Assembly (NCBI GenBank): GCA_017849455.1
Contig: JAFIGX010000003.1
Coordinates: 372,001-436,000 of the forward strand
Source: Pseudobacter sp.
GTDB taxonomy: Bacteria; Bacteroidota; Bacteroidia; Chitinophagales; Chitinophagaceae
DNA length: 64,000 nt
Direction: 5' to 3'
A model generated the notes under the pieces. That model saw nothing but the letters and a program-made list of their open reading frames with translations. It was not told the origin of the DNA and ran no database searches. Positions within the stretch are counted from its first letter, which is position 1; every line of letters begins with the position of its first letter. Positions 17,601 to 26,725 of the stretch are shown piece by piece. The position numbers and the translations under genes were made by a program.

Positions 17601-18458
17601 GGCAACAGGGGCGGGCTCTGCTTCGGCAGGAACCGGCCTGGGCCGCAGCCTGGCAGAATCCTGCGGCGATACGCGCTTGATGGACGTATCGAGCACCCGC
17701 AGGAATGGTTTCCCTTCTTTGTAGGTGAATTCGAATTTGCCATCGAGATTATCGCTTAACGAGTACCCGTATGCTTCAAGCAGTTTATTTTTCTCTTTGT
17801 CCCAGTTACGGATCGTATCGAAGTAATAAGGCCCATACGCATTGAGGAGTTGAAGGAACACGATCACTTTTGGAAGGCAGAGCGGATGTTGCCTGTCTTC
17901 ATAATCACAGCTCGTATCGAAATTGCGTTCTTCATTTTTCCGGATCACTACTTTGTAAGATTGCCCTTCGATATTGACAGATGCTTTCACTACTTCGTCT
18001 TTCGCATACTCTATATCGACCCTTTGTGTACGCAGGTAGATCTCTGCGGTGGAATAGCTTTCGGGTGAGCATAGCAGTCGCAGGGTCTTCAGGTCGATGA
18101 ATTTCATCTTCACCACGGTATGCTTCTGATCGTATTCCACTTCTTCGGCCTTCAGCATGTTCTTATCGAGCATTTCCTGCAACTGGATCAGTGCGGCCGC
18201 TTCGTGCCGGCAGATATCGCCCAGGTTATACGGGCAGGCACAGCGTACGGATAGTGTACGCGGATCTTTGAACTTTTGAATGCTGACCTTATAGTATGTT
18301 GCATAGCTATCGTCTTTCACACGGAAGACCACAGAATCCAACAGTTCATCATAATCCACCAACTCTACATAACCAATGGCATGTATCTTTTTGCCACGAC
18401 GGATCACTTCATCAGTTCCATTGGTGTACACATATTTAATGAGATGCGGTAGTGCCAT
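14676..18458 (-). CDS. SWIM-domain SNF2-family helicase (Swi2/Snf2 ATPase)
   Basis: 1260 residues. A SWIM zinc finger (CACPYNLGDICRHEAAAL, about 72-90) is near the N-terminus, followed by a long region of unknown function, then the SNF2 motor: Walker A in DDMGLGKTVQALSYL (about 824), motif II DESQ (LDESQAIKNPASK, about 922) where most helicases have DEAH, and motif VI RTHRIGQ (about 1199). Such proteins remodel protein-DNA complexes or assist transcription/repair by ATP-driven DNA translocation; the bacterial target is unknown. A large antisense open frame at 16425-17759 is only its shadow. Confidence 0.93.
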   Translation of the reverse strand: MALPHLIKYVYTNGTDEVIRRGKKIHAIGYVELVDYDELLDSVVFRVKDDSYATYYKVSIQKFKDPRTLSVRCACPYNLGDICRHEAAALIQLQEMLDKNMLKAEEVEYDQKHTVVKMKFIDLKTLRLLCSPESYSTAEIYLRTQRVDIEYAKDEVVKASVNIEGQSYKVVIRKNEERNFDTSCDYEDRQHPLCLPKVIVFLQLLNAYGPYYFDTIRNWDKEKNKLLEAYGYSLSDNLDGKFEFTYKEGKPFLRVLDTSIKRVSPQDSARLRPRPVPAEAEPAPVASVETTVEMPEKATAASQRVGVVFNFNYDGYPGFSVDAIGGEANEQLAAFVGKVEKLDLSKFINLDVFSESDKHLIAPLRKMQDGEVTKYLNRNSPFSGIWENIIHHEKDDLPEETKALMGEYLHPKLKKLFGEIASSPFVFYLNGRKPFKTENLHTVGIVTDYITPYFKISLNKNQYEIECWVKLNGQQVPVTDNAVDSTLLFFHNENLFLWDSTEIANLVSRFHGKGKLVFSKAEWPEQLRHFVLGLTREYHVDFDPALISEVKDGDPEKRIVLQEKGDYLVFQPLFSYKGFETKPGGKDELIIPDSDKVLIVHRDKDKELQFIRKLEALHSNFIRPEGGQQLALKGSDVLKNNWFFLFVDAMKEMKVPVFGFDALKNFRFNTAKPQTKIHISSNTDWFDARVDIEFGDQKVTIADVKKALANRQQFVPLNDGTLGILPEEWIKKYSLLFRVGEGKQNQLRLSKYHMSVIDELYETRSEEELVLRLEEKYEQLRNFNKIKEIPIPEHLEHVLRPYQEHGFHWLNYLSEIGWGGILADDMGLGKTVQALSYLHYYRKTNGKLNALVVCPTTLMFNWENEIRKFTPELSYHIHHGGERTRSKEQFAKAEVIITTYGTLRSDIKLLVDVPFDYVILDESQAIKNPASKVTKAACLLNAKHRLCLSGTPLQNNTFDIFAQMNFLNPGMLGSIEFFRQEFAIPIDKFGEADRKDHLRKLLFPFILRRTKEQVAKDLPDKTETILYCEMEDEQRNIYDAYRNDFRDKILGTIEQQGIQRSQLTILQGLMKLRQICDSPAILNETEKFPNHSIKLEELGREITENISNHKALVFSQFLGMLSLIKDKLKELEVDFEYFDGSTTAIERERAIQRFQNDENCRVFLISLKAGGVGLNLTAADYVYIVDPWWNPAVEQQAIDRTHRIGQTKNIFAYRMICKDTIEDKILQLQDKKRVLAKDLITDDEGFVKSLTREDVEYLFS

Positions 18459-18486
18459 GCTGTGCTTGTTATTTACCGGTGCTTGA

Positions 18487-18600
18487 AAACTCAGTTGGCA
18501 GTTGGTAATTTGCAGTTAAACAAGGAAAATGCAAAAGCCAATAAGAAATTTTACAGGCTCTGGGACTAACTGCCAACTGTAAACTGCCAATTGCCACCTC
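18487..18600. repeat. Intergenic inverted repeat, copy 1 (AGTTGGCAGTT / AACTGCCAACT type)
   Basis: The gap between the SNF2 and M28 genes carries AGTTGGCAGTTGG...TTTGCAGTT and, about 60 bp on, AACTGCCAACTGTAAACTGCC AATTGCC in reverse sense. A related arrangement occurs at 20968-21085. The pair reads as a dispersed palindromic intergenic element. The rest of 18459-18852 is AT-rich and shows no gene. Confidence 0.7.
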
Positions 18601-18852
18601 TTCAGAAAAGGGCAATCTGCAAAAGTAAAGGAAAAAAGGTGAGTTTCTGAAGGCAAAAAAGAAATCTTAATGTCAAATTCATGCAATTAAAGGATTTAAC
18701 GCAGTATTTTTTGATTTTTAATGCCTGCCTGTCAGGCAAATAGGCTTTTGGGGTATCCGGAACTCACCCGTTTTGGTATGGCCTTTGTCTTGATAATTCC
18801 GCTTTACATCAATTACCTTTGCCTGGGTGAACAGCCCGCTAAAAAGACTTGT

Positions 18853-20508
18853 ATGCAGATGCGACTCCTGAGTTTTGTCATTCTCTTATTGACCTCGTCC
18901 ATTTCCTTTGCCCAGAAATTAAAAAAAGCCGATAAAGCCACCATCGCCAACCTGCAGGCCCATATCGCCTACCTGGCCGATGACAAGCTGGAAGGCCGTC
19001 GCGCGGGCACCAACGGTGAAAAGCTGGCCCGTGAATATATCAGTGCACAATTCGGAAAGGCAGGGCTACAACCCAAAGGCGATAATAACAGTTGGTTCCA
19101 GCCTTTCGAGATCAATGACGGAAAGCAGGTCAACCCCACTACGCTGTTCATCATCAATGGGCATGATCTGAAACTGAATGAAGAATTCTTTCCTCTTGCC
19201 TGCAGCCCCAATATCAGTGTGGAAGCGGCCGTCAGCATGGCGCTCGCCGAAAAGGACGTGCCCTGGTTCACAGACCTGAAAGACGTGCTGGAAGAGAATA
19301 AGGACAACCCCCATTTCGATCTCGAACAGGCGATCAAAACAAAAGCAGCCAAGGTAGCGGGCAAAGGCGCAACAGCGCTCGTCCTGTACAATACCTCCTC
19401 CATCAAGGACGGGCTCCAGTTCAACGGGAAAGACCGTTCGGAAGCTGCCCGCATCCCCATCCTTTACCTGGCGGCCAAAGCCCGGAAAAATTATCTCAAG
19501 GATGAATCCGCCACCTACGATGTAAAGATCAAAGTAGATATCGGCGATAAAAAACGCACCGGGAACAATGTTGTTGGATACCTCGACAATAACGCCGCCA
19601 GCACCATAATCCTGGGAGCGCATTACGATCACCTGGGTTATGGCGAAGACGGCAACTCCATGCTGCGCACCGGTGAAAAACAGATCCATAACGGGGCCGA
19701 TGACAATGCCAGCGGCACAGCAGCCCTTATTGAACTGGCCAGGCTCCTGAAGGAATCAGGCAGTAAGAACAACAATTATGCATTCATCGCTTTCTCGGCA
19801 GAAGAGCTGGGATTGAACGGTTCGAAATTTTTTACCGAGCATCCTACCGTCGACCTCAAACAGGTGAACTTCATGATCAACATGGATATGGTAGGCCGAC
19901 TGAACGATAGCAGCAAAACGCTTACTGTTGGAGGTTATGGTACTTCACCCCTGTGGGCAGATATTTTCAGGAGCATAGACACCAAAAAAAGCCAGCTCAT
20001 CCTGAAATTCGATTCGAGCGGCACAGGCCCCAGTGATCATACTTCCTTTTACCGGAAAGATATTCCTGTACTCTTTTTCTTTACCGGCCTGCACGCCGAC
20101 TATCACAAACCCAGCGATGACTTCGACAAGATCAATTATACCGGCGAATGGCAGATAGTTAAATACATCCAGCAGATCGTACAGGCAGGGGCCGGTAAAG
20201 GCAAGCTGGCTTTTAGTAAAACACGGGAAGTGCAAACCGGAACTTCCACCCGTTTCAGCGTCACCCTCGGCATCATGCCCGATTACACCTTCAGCGGCAA
20301 TGGGGTGCGGGTAGATGGTGTGAGCGATAACCGGCCTGCCTATAAAGCAGGTATCAAAATGGGGGATGTGATCGTTCAACTGGGTGAGCACAGCACTTCT
20401 TCCGTGGAAACCTATATGCAGGCACTTTCAAAATTCAAGAAAGGAGACAGCACCCGTATAAAATTCAAAAGAGGAACAGAGACCATGGAAGCTGATGTGC
20501 AGTTTTGA
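18853..20508 (+). CDS. Secreted M28-family zinc aminopeptidase with C-terminal PDZ domain
   Basis: About 551 residues from the ATG at 18853, chosen because it gives a signal peptide (MQMRLLSFVILLLTSSISFA); the frame is open upstream but lacks such features. M28 metal ligands are visible: GAHYDHLGYG (about 255), NGADDNASGTAA (about 280), FSAEELGLNGS (about 315) and INMDMVGRL (about 341). A PDZ domain follows (about 470-550, VDGVSDNRPAYKAGIKMGD). It probably trims peptides in the periplasm or outside the cell. It is followed 24 bp later by the IPExxxVDY gene. Confidence 0.9.
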   Translation: MQMRLLSFVILLLTSSISFAQKLKKADKATIANLQAHIAYLADDKLEGRRAGTNGEKLAREYISAQFGKAGLQPKGDNNSWFQPFEINDGKQVNPTTLFIINGHDLKLNEEFFPLACSPNISVEAAVSMALAEKDVPWFTDLKDVLEENKDNPHFDLEQAIKTKAAKVAGKGATALVLYNTSSIKDGLQFNGKDRSEAARIPILYLAAKARKNYLKDESATYDVKIKVDIGDKKRTGNNVVGYLDNNAASTIILGAHYDHLGYGEDGNSMLRTGEKQIHNGADDNASGTAALIELARLLKESGSKNNNYAFIAFSAEELGLNGSKFFTEHPTVDLKQVNFMINMDMVGRLNDSSKTLTVGGYGTSPLWADIFRSIDTKKSQLILKFDSSGTGPSDHTSFYRKDIPVLFFFTGLHADYHKPSDDFDKINYTGEWQIVKYIQQIVQAGAGKGKLAFSKTREVQTGTSTRFSVTLGIMPDYTFSGNGVRVDGVSDNRPAYKAGIKMGDVIVQLGEHSTSSVETYMQALSKFKKGDSTRIKFKRGTETMEADVQF

Positions 20509-20532
20509 GTTAATATACCACTATACCCATTT

Positions 20533-20967
20533 ATGAAGCTCAAACTCGATCTCGACGACCTGGCCGATGATTTTTTCGACAATACCCGCCTGATAGGTAT
20601 TGTGGCGCCGGTCAGGAACTACCAGTTCTGCTGGCAGTTGAACCAATTGCTGCGCTACGATTTCCGGATCAATAACGAGATCGAGATCCAGTTATTGAAG
20701 AAACAAAGGCATTACTATTTCTCCATCTTCGAATACAGGGAACCTCACAATTCACTGGCACATTATTTATACAATAACCAGTTCGACGGGGAATACCTGC
20801 TGCCGGAATTCAAGCACCTTGATTTTTTGTGGTTGATGAAAGGTGATACCGTTGCCGATGAATTCCTGCGCAGCCTGATGGCAGCCATCAAATCCATGCC
20901 AGGCGTTCAACTGGTGATGGAGCTTACGAATGAGAAGATCAGGAATAAAGGACACTTGATTTTTTAA
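20533..20967 (+). CDS. IPExxxVDY family protein
   Basis: 144 residues. It opens with MKLKLDLDDLADDFFDNTRLIGIV and carries the signature-like segments DFRINNEIEIQL and LDFLWLMKGD that I associate with the short IPExxxVDY family of Bacteroidota. Function unknown; no catalytic residues are evident. It lies 24 bp after the M28 peptidase, probably in one transcript. Confidence 0.75.
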   Translation: MKLKLDLDDLADDFFDNTRLIGIVAPVRNYQFCWQLNQLLRYDFRINNEIEIQLLKKQRHYYFSIFEYREPHNSLAHYLYNNQFDGEYLLPEFKHLDFLWLMKGDTVADEFLRSLMAAIKSMPGVQLVMELTNEKIRNKGHLIF

Positions 20968-21085
20968 TCGGCAGTTGACAATTTGCAGTGGGCAGTTAGT
21001 ACCTACAACTTTAACATTCAAGAGAACCGCTGGCAATTTCAAGGTTCAACTGCCAATTGCCAATTGTAAACTGCAAACTACTCTA
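20968..21085. repeat. Intergenic inverted repeat, copy 2
   Basis: CGGCAGTTGACAATTTGCAGTGGGCAGTTAGT is followed about 45 bp later by CAACTGCCAATTGCCAATTG TAAACTGCAAAC. The arms are made of the same words (GGCAGTT, AACTGCC, AATTTGCAGT, TAAACTGC) as the element at 18487-18600 and can pair with each other. It fills the whole gap between the IPExxxVDY gene and the pterin dehydratase gene. Confidence 0.7.
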
Positions 21086-21086
21086 T

Positions 21087-21323
21087 ATGTGGCAGGAACA
21101 AAATAATCAACTCTACCGGAAATTCGAGTTCCGCAATTTTTCAGAAGCATTCGCATTCATGACCAGGGTAGCGATGGAGGCCGAAAAAATGGACCATCAT
21201 CCGCTATGGACCAACGTCTGGAATACCGTAGAGATCTGGCTCAACACGCATAGTGCAGGCAATATTGTAACAGACAAGGACAGACAACTGGCCAAAAAGA
21301 TCGATGCATTGCTGCCGAAATGA
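21087..21323 (+). CDS. 4a-hydroxytetrahydrobiopterin dehydratase (pterin-4a-carbinolamine dehydratase)
   Basis: 78 residues from the ATG at 21087. An upstream ATG at 21057 falls inside the intergenic repeat and is rejected. The family core is clear: KFEFRNFSEAFAFMTRVA, then MDHHPLWTNVWNTVEIWL with the catalytic His pair (about 37-38), then the terminal TDKDRQLAKKIDALL helix. It recycles the pterin cofactor of aromatic amino-acid hydroxylases. No hydroxylase gene is in the window. Confidence 0.9.
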   Translation: MWQEQNNQLYRKFEFRNFSEAFAFMTRVAMEAEKMDHHPLWTNVWNTVEIWLNTHSAGNIVTDKDRQLAKKIDALLPK

Positions 21324-21457
21324 TCCGCGGGGAAAAATGTATGAAAGGCTCTGCCCGGTATGCAGGCGCGGCAAGCTATTAAAGGCAAGTTAAATCGGGG
21401 ACTACAAACCAAGCGGCTGCTGAATAATTGTGTAACTTAATGATTGAACGAGCCTGT

Positions 21458-22150
21458 ATGAAATACCCCTTATTATGCTATATCGCTCTGATGGCCCTCA
21501 TAACCTCATGCAGGGATAGAAAAGATGCCGGCGCCGATGCACAGGATGAGGACAGCCTGCACACGACCCTCCCGGATACTGCTGTTTCCGCAGAAGCCAT
21601 TCATTCCTTTACTACAGCAGGTTTCACCGATTATGTGAAAAGGCTATCTCCTTCTTTCGATTGGAGCAAATTTACTCTTACTACCTCCTGGCAGGAAGAT
21701 TCACTCCTCACGACTCCATTTACACCCGACAAAAATTTCTATACGAATTATGGTCGCTTCCTGAAATATTCACCGGACAGTTCCCGCTTTATCGACCTCG
21801 ATAGCTATAATATCGATATCAGTCAGGATGTTGAGGGGCACTGGGTAGGCAGTGAATCAGGGCCCGATACGGAGGTAAGCCTGGTGAATCCGAGATCCGG
21901 CAAGAAAATGCGTTTGATCTTCCTCGGCCCCGGAGGAACTGTGGAAGATGCCTTCTGGGAAAATAACCAGGAGATCGTATTGCTGGGCGTGCAGGATGGC
22001 GAAGCCGATGCCGGCAAATTACTATCGGTTTGGAAATTCCATCTTCCTACAAAGACCTGGTACCTCTACCAACTGGCCGATCCATCCCTGGCAGCACAGT
22101 TGGCCGGGCAATGGAGAAAGGAAAGGTTGAAAAATGTGCTGATCAAATAA
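21458..22150 (+). CDS. Putative lipoprotein of unknown function
   Basis: About 230 residues from the ATG at 21458, chosen because MKYPLLCYIALMALITSC is a lipoprotein signal with a Cys at the cleavage point. The mature part is acidic at first (DAGADAQDEDS), then a globular domain. No family recognised. It converges on rho, leaving 33 bp between the two genes. Confidence 0.7.
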   Translation: MKYPLLCYIALMALITSCRDRKDAGADAQDEDSLHTTLPDTAVSAEAIHSFTTAGFTDYVKRLSPSFDWSKFTLTTSWQEDSLLTTPFTPDKNFYTNYGRFLKYSPDSSRFIDLDSYNIDISQDVEGHWVGSESGPDTEVSLVNPRSGKKMRLIFLGPGGTVEDAFWENNQEIVLLGVQDGEADAGKLLSVWKFHLPTKTWYLYQLADPSLAAQLAGQWRKERLKNVLIK

Positions 22151-22183
22151 ATAGCAGCCTCGATCGTCCGATTTTTCTCTTCA

Positions 22184-23860
22184 TTAGCCGTTCATGGAGG
22201 CGAGGAATTCCTGGTTGTCCTTGGTGCCCCGCATGCGGCGCAACAGTTCATTCATAGCTTCCTCGGTATTCATATCGGTGAGGTATACACGAAGCAGGTT
22301 CATCCGTTGAAGAACATCTCTTTCCAGCAACAGGTCATCGCGGCGGGTAGAGCTGGCTACCAGGTCGATGGCCGGGAAGATGCGCCTGTTGGCCAGGCGG
22401 CGGTCTAATTGCAATTCCATATTACCGGTACCTTTGAACTCTTCGAAGATCACTTCATCCATTTTGGAACCGGTATCGATCAGGGCTGTAGCAAGGATGG
22501 TGAGTGAGCCACCATTCTCGATCTTACGCGCAGCACCGAAGAATTGTTTGGGCTTCTGCATGGCATTAGCTTCCACACCACCCGACAAAACCTTACCGGA
22601 AGCGGGCGCTACGGTATTGTGCGCACGGGCCAGGCGGGTAATGGAGTCCAGCAGGATCACTACGTCATGACCGCACTCCACCAATCGTTTTGCCTTTTGC
22701 AAGGCAATGGTAGATACTTTCACATGCTTTTCAGCAGGCTCATCGAAAGTGGAAGCGATCACTTCAGCTTTAACGCTGCGTTCCATATCCGTAACTTCCT
22801 CCGGGCGTTCATCCACCAGCACCACCATCAGGTAGCATTCAGGGTGATTGGCAGCAATGGCATTGGCCACTTCTTTCAGCAACACTGTTTTACCAGTCTT
22901 GGGTTGCGCCACGATCAGGCCACGCTGTCCTTTACCGATAGGTGTGAACAGGTCCATGATACGGGTGCTATAGGCGGTGGGAGAAGTGAATATGTTCAGC
23001 TTTTCATAAGGGAACAGCGGTGTCAGGTAATCGAAAGGCACACGGTCGCGCACGTCTTCGGGCTGTTTACCATTGATGGTCTCCACTTTGAGGAGGGCAA
23101 AATATTTTTCACCTTCTTTGGGCGGGCGAACAGCGCCATAAACGGTGTCGCCGGTTTTCAGGCCAAACAATTTGATCTGTGAGGGTGAAACATAAATATC
23201 GTCGGGAGATGACAGGTAGTTGTAGTCGGAAGAGCGGAGAAAACCATATCCATCGGGCATCATTTCGAGAACGCCTTCTGCGAGGATCACACCATCGAAT
23301 TCAATATTGAAGGCAGTTTCACGGCGATGCGGATATGCTTTCTGTTGAGCATCGGCGCCGCCGCCTGTGGCGATCGCTTCCTGCTGCATTTCCGGTTCCT
23401 GTGGGATCTCCACATCATCCTCTTCTTCTGCCGGACTGCTCACTTCCCTTTCCTTGAGCAAGGGTTGTGATTCAGCGATCTGATCGTTATCTGATTTTTT
23501 ACGTCCTTTCTTTACGGGAACAGGAGCAGCAGTGGCCGCTACTTTTTCAATGCCTTTCTTTTTACCAGGAGCCTCTTTCTTCACTTCTTTCACTTCCTTT
23601 CTGGGCTTTTCCTCGCCGGTGCTCATAACATCGGCTTCTTCAGTGGTATTGGCGGTTGTAGCTTTTACAATGCGTTTGCGTTTACCTTTTTCATCTGCGG
23701 GATTAGCTTTAGCAGCGCTGGCCAGGACGGCCTGTTTGTCGAGGATCTTGTAGATCAGTTCTTGTTTGTCGAGCTTTTTGGCGTTGGAGATTTTTAACTG
23801 CTCTGCTATATCCAGCAGCTCGGGAACGAGCATGTCGTTCAGTTGCAGAATATCGTACAT
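22184..23860 (-). CDS. rho: Transcription termination factor Rho
   Basis: 558 residues, longer than the roughly 420 of E. coli because of a Lys/Glu/Ala-rich linker (about 50-165) between the N-terminal Rho_N helices and the RNA-binding cold-shock domain (about 180-290, [20 protein letters not shown]). The hexameric ATPase core has Walker [14 protein letters not shown], Walker [17 protein letters not shown] and the secondary RNA-binding Q/R loops further on. Such insertions are usual in Bacteroidota Rho. It terminates transcription of untranslated RNA. A structured leader or upstream terminator lies at 24046-24110. Confidence 0.97.
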   Translation of the reverse strand: MYDILQLNDMLVPELLDIAEQLKISNAKKLDKQELIYKILDKQAVLASAAKANPADEKGKRKRIVKATTANTTEEADVMSTGEEKPRKEVKEVKKEAPGKKKGIEKVAATAAPVPVKKGRKKSDNDQIAESQPLLKEREVSSPAEEEDDVEIPQEPEMQQEAIATGGGADAQQKAYPHRRETAFNIEFDGVILAEGVLEMMPDGYGFLRSSDYNYLSSPDDIYVSPSQIKLFGLKTGDTVYGAVRPPKEGEKYFALLKVETINGKQPEDVRDRVPFDYLTPLFPYEKLNIFTSPTAYSTRIMDLFTPIGKGQRGLIVAQPKTGKTVLLKEVANAIAANHPECYLMVVLVDERPEEVTDMERSVKAEVIASTFDEPAEKHVKVSTIALQKAKRLVECGHDVVILLDSITRLARAHNTVAPASGKVLSGGVEANAMQKPKQFFGAARKIENGGSLTILATALIDTGSKMDEVIFEEFKGTGNMELQLDRRLANRRIFPAIDLVASSTRRDDLLLERDVLQRMNLLRVYLTDMNTEEAMNELLRRMRGTKDNQEFLASMNG

Positions 23861-24045
23861 AATAAAACTTGAGAGTTTAACACTTGATCAGAAAACCAAT
23901 CTTTGTGCGTTGAAAAAAAACTTTTGAAATGAGTTATATATTGAGTGGAATCTGAAAAACTGACGAGTTTTGAGAGAATTCGGGAGACTTATCAGTCTTA
24001 TTCCGGCACAATAATACGTCAAATTTAGATAAAGCAAAAATTTTT

Positions 24046-24110
24046 AGCCTCACCAGGGCTGGTTTTCCTCCAATTATGAATTAAATCCACCAGCTATAGT
24101 TGGTGAGGCT
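24046..24110 (-). promoter_or_regulatory. Long nested hairpin between mscS-like gene and rho
   Basis: AGCCTCACCA (24046-24055) and TGGTGAGGCT (24101-24110) are perfect 10-bp inverted repeats, with a nested GCTGGT / ACCAGC pair (24058-24063, 24089-24094). Read on the minus strand the hairpin is followed by AAAAATTTTT, so it can end the mscS-like transcript or form part of the rho leader. The rest of the 357-bp gap holds no gene. Confidence 0.6.
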
Positions 24111-24217
24111 GAGCAACTGAAATACTGTTATTTACCGGGCCACCGATCAGTACATATTTCCCCTTAGCAGATCATTAACGAGCTTGCGCGGAGCGGCATT
24201 TACAAATCCTTTAACAG

Positions 24218-25279
24218 TCATTTACCGGCCTGGCTGGTCCTGTAATACAACGTCTGCGTGGGATATGCGAATTCGATGCCCAACCCGGCGAACTGTACAA
24301 AAATATCGTGGAAGATGGATTGACGGATGTCCATGAATTCACGGTAATCCTGCGACAATACAAAGTATTCGATTTCGAACTGGATGCCCGAATCCCCGAA
24401 TGAGGCCATGTGTGCCCGGCTGAAGTCGGTTTTCGGTTTGCTGCGGATGATCCTTTCAATGATCACCGGCACCTGCAATAACTGATCGCTCGTAGTTTGA
24501 TAAGTTACGCCGATGCTGAAGAACATCCTGCGCCTGTTGAGCCGTTTATAGTTCTGGATCGTAAGCTTGGTAAGATCACTGTTGGGCATGATCAGTTGTT
24601 CCCCGCTCACACTTCGGAGGCGGGTTGTTTTGATACCGATATGCTCGATAGTCCCGTTCTTGTCTCCCACCTGAATGGCATCACCGATCTCGAATGGTTT
24701 GTCGAAGAAGATCACAAAATAGCTGAAAAGATCGCCCAGTACGGCCTGCGCGGCAAGCGCGATCGCAATACCTCCAACGCCGAGGCCGGCAATGAAGGTA
24801 GTTACATTGTACCCCAGGTTGTCTACCAGGAAAATGATGCCGGTCAGCCACACCAGCCCTTTGAGCAGCAGCAGTGCGCCGCTCAGTTGTCTCATGCGGT
24901 ATTCCGATTCATTGCGCCTGCGCATGATGCCCATGATCGACGTGTGCAGCACGTGATTCACGATGCGAATGAAATAATACATCGTTACCACGGCCATCGC
25001 CACCTGCAATATCTTTTCGATCCTGGTGCTCAGGTGCAATTGCTGGAGCAACTGGTAGTTGATCAGCAGGTATGCATAAGGCAGGATGAATTTTTGGAGA
25101 GCGCTGAATGCAATATCATCGAATTGCGTATCGGTCTTCGCGATCCAGCCCTGTACCCGTTTCAATACTTTTCCCCTCAGAAGCCGGATCACCAGCCAGG
25201 CCAGGACCATACCGCCCAGCACGAGTGTATACGATAGAATGGTGTTGCCCCAAATAACTTTTTGCCAGAAAGATTCCAT
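24218..25279 (-). CDS. Mechanosensitive ion channel, MscS family
   Basis: 353 residues with several N-terminal transmembrane helices, the pore-lining helix GLGVGGIAIALAAQAVLGD (about 166-184) and the MscS beta domain that follows (FEIGDAIQVGDKNGTIEHIG, VSGEQLIMPNSDL). It would act in the cytoplasmic membrane as a safety valve during osmotic downshock. Length is in the normal range for small MscS proteins. No close partner gene. Confidence 0.93.
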   Translation of the reverse strand: MESFWQKVIWGNTILSYTLVLGGMVLAWLVIRLLRGKVLKRVQGWIAKTDTQFDDIAFSALQKFILPYAYLLINYQLLQQLHLSTRIEKILQVAMAVVTMYYFIRIVNHVLHTSIMGIMRRRNESEYRMRQLSGALLLLKGLVWLTGIIFLVDNLGYNVTTFIAGLGVGGIAIALAAQAVLGDLFSYFVIFFDKPFEIGDAIQVGDKNGTIEHIGIKTTRLRSVSGEQLIMPNSDLTKLTIQNYKRLNRRRMFFSIGVTYQTTSDQLLQVPVIIERIIRSKPKTDFSRAHMASFGDSGIQFEIEYFVLSQDYREFMDIRQSIFHDIFVQFAGLGIEFAYPTQTLYYRTSQAGK

Positions 25280-25379
25280 CGAAAAAAATTTTATCGGTAC
25301 TTAATGTAATGGCAGGGTTTGCAATAAAGGGGAGGAAATGTTCTTTGCAAAGATAGCATAAAACGCAGTCCGCTTTGGA

Positions 25380-26120
25380 TTATTGCTTACCGTGTACTGC
25401 CAGTTTCCCATCTTCATAGAAGGGCAGTACATTGGCCAGGTCGGGCGTAAGGCAATATTTTATGTCTTTTTCCAGGCCATAATTGGTGAGCCGGTGATAA
25501 TGTGTGGCATTTTTCTCCTTCATGAACCCGTACAGATCTTTTTTAGCTTTGGAGTACATGGTGGCCGCGATCTGGGAAGAATCGCAGTGGATGGTGAAAT
25601 ATTCCTTCACGCGGTTGATCACGGCGCCTGCGAATAACATGTCTTCCATATTCACCCGGTCTTTCCATGCCGCACAACCGAGAATGACCGGTTGCCGCTG
25701 CGAAAGCAGGTAATCGCATACTGCACCAAGATTGGGGAATGACCCGGTAATGATATGCCCGGCCCCTCTTTCCAGGGCCATGTGCAGCAGTTTGGTGCCA
25801 TTGGTGGTAGTGAGCACCAATGTCTTTCCTTTGATGAATTCTTCAGGGTATTCGAATGGTGAATTGCCATATTCCAAACCTTCGGCGATCTTTCCATCGC
25901 GCTCGCCCGCAGTGACCGCATCGATCTTTTTTCCCAGCTCTATGCACTTGGCCACACTGTCGACCGGGATCACACATTTGGCGCCATTATGCAATGCCGT
26001 AGCAATGGTAGAAGTGGCGCGTAATACATCGATGATCACGACAATGGAATTATTCAGGTCATACAAGTGCAAAAGGGCGGGAGACAGGGATGTGAACAAA
26101 GTGGGTTTCGATTGCGTCAT
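25380..26120 (-). CDS. comB: 2-phosphosulfolactate phosphatase family protein (ComB)
   Basis: 246 residues with the ComB landmarks VVIIDVLRATSTIATAL (about 27-43), AGERDGKIAEGLEYGNSP (about 71-88) and TTTNGTKLL. The characterised archaeal enzyme removes phosphate from 2-phosphosulfolactate in coenzyme M synthesis; Bacteroidota make no coenzyme M, so here it may serve sulfolactate formation or another substrate. The assignment to the family is firm, the substrate is not. Confidence 0.85.
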   Translation of the reverse strand: MTQSKPTLFTSLSPALLHLYDLNNSIVVIIDVLRATSTIATALHNGAKCVIPVDSVAKCIELGKKIDAVTAGERDGKIAEGLEYGNSPFEYPEEFIKGKTLVLTTTNGTKLLHMALERGAGHIITGSFPNLGAVCDYLLSQRQPVILGCAAWKDRVNMEDMLFAGAVINRVKEYFTIHCDSSQIAATMYSKAKKDLYGFMKEKNATHYHRLTNYGLEKDIKYCLTPDLANVLPFYEDGKLAVHGKQ

Positions 26121-26196
26121 GCCGGTTACACAGGTTTTTGATGAAGGAGATAGCTAATCAGTTGCAATTTTACGGGATGGACCTGAAGTGAAAAAA

Positions 26197-26673
26197 TCAT
26201 TTATTGAGCAGGAATGTCCATTTATCGCTCTCTGCATATTGCCGGATCACCCGGTTACGTCGTTCCAGCAGTTGCTGGAAATACCTTTTGAGATAGAATT
26301 TATCGATCAGGGCGCCTATAAAGCCCTGTTTTGTTTCGTATTGAAAGATATCGATCAGGAGAGTGCCGTTCTCGATCTGTTTGAAATGATGCTCGTGTTT
26401 CATCGATTTGAGATCGCCTTTGTCCATTTCATCCGTGAAGGAAAGCGGGCGGTCCATGGCAGTTATCCTTACTTTCATGAACCTCGTTTTCATCAGGTGG
26501 CGTGCCTTCCAGGTCACTGTTTCATTCAGCCCTATCAATCCCATGGTAGTGCCTGCCACTGCTTCTTCGCGGGTATGGGCCATTGATTTCCTGTGGAGGT
26601 CGATACTGCGGCTAAGGTCGAATACCCGTTCAACCGGGGCTGCGACGAATGTGGTGAGGTGGATAATGGGCAT
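26197..26673 (-). CDS. SRPBCC (START-like) family protein
   Basis: 158 residues with the SRPBCC pattern: an opening beta strand (IIHLTTFVAAPVERVFDLSR), central strands rich in basic and aromatic residues, and a long C-terminal helix (FYLKRYFQQLLERRNRVIRQ). The fold forms a hydrophobic ligand pocket. Ligand unknown. It is separated by 52 bp from gcvT on the same strand. Confidence 0.75.
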   Translation of the reverse strand: MPIIHLTTFVAAPVERVFDLSRSIDLHRKSMAHTREEAVAGTTMGLIGLNETVTWKARHLMKTRFMKVRITAMDRPLSFTDEMDKGDLKSMKHEHHFKQIENGTLLIDIFQYETKQGFIGALIDKFYLKRYFQQLLERRNRVIRQYAESDKWTFLLNK

Positions 26674-26725
26674 GGGTCGATGAGTTGCTAAAGGGCGAGA
26701 ATACCCTGCAAGAAATGAGCCAACC

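Noticed and set aside
16425..17759. 444-codon open frame on the plus strand
   Set aside because: It lies antisense within the SNF2 gene, whose motifs are clear. The frame is a shadow of GC-rich codon use.
22544..23182. 212-codon open frame on the plus strand inside rho
   Set aside because: Rho motifs on the minus strand explain the region; the frame has no recognisable protein pattern.
24497..25237. 246-codon plus-strand frame
   Set aside because: Antisense to the mechanosensitive channel gene, without domain-like features.
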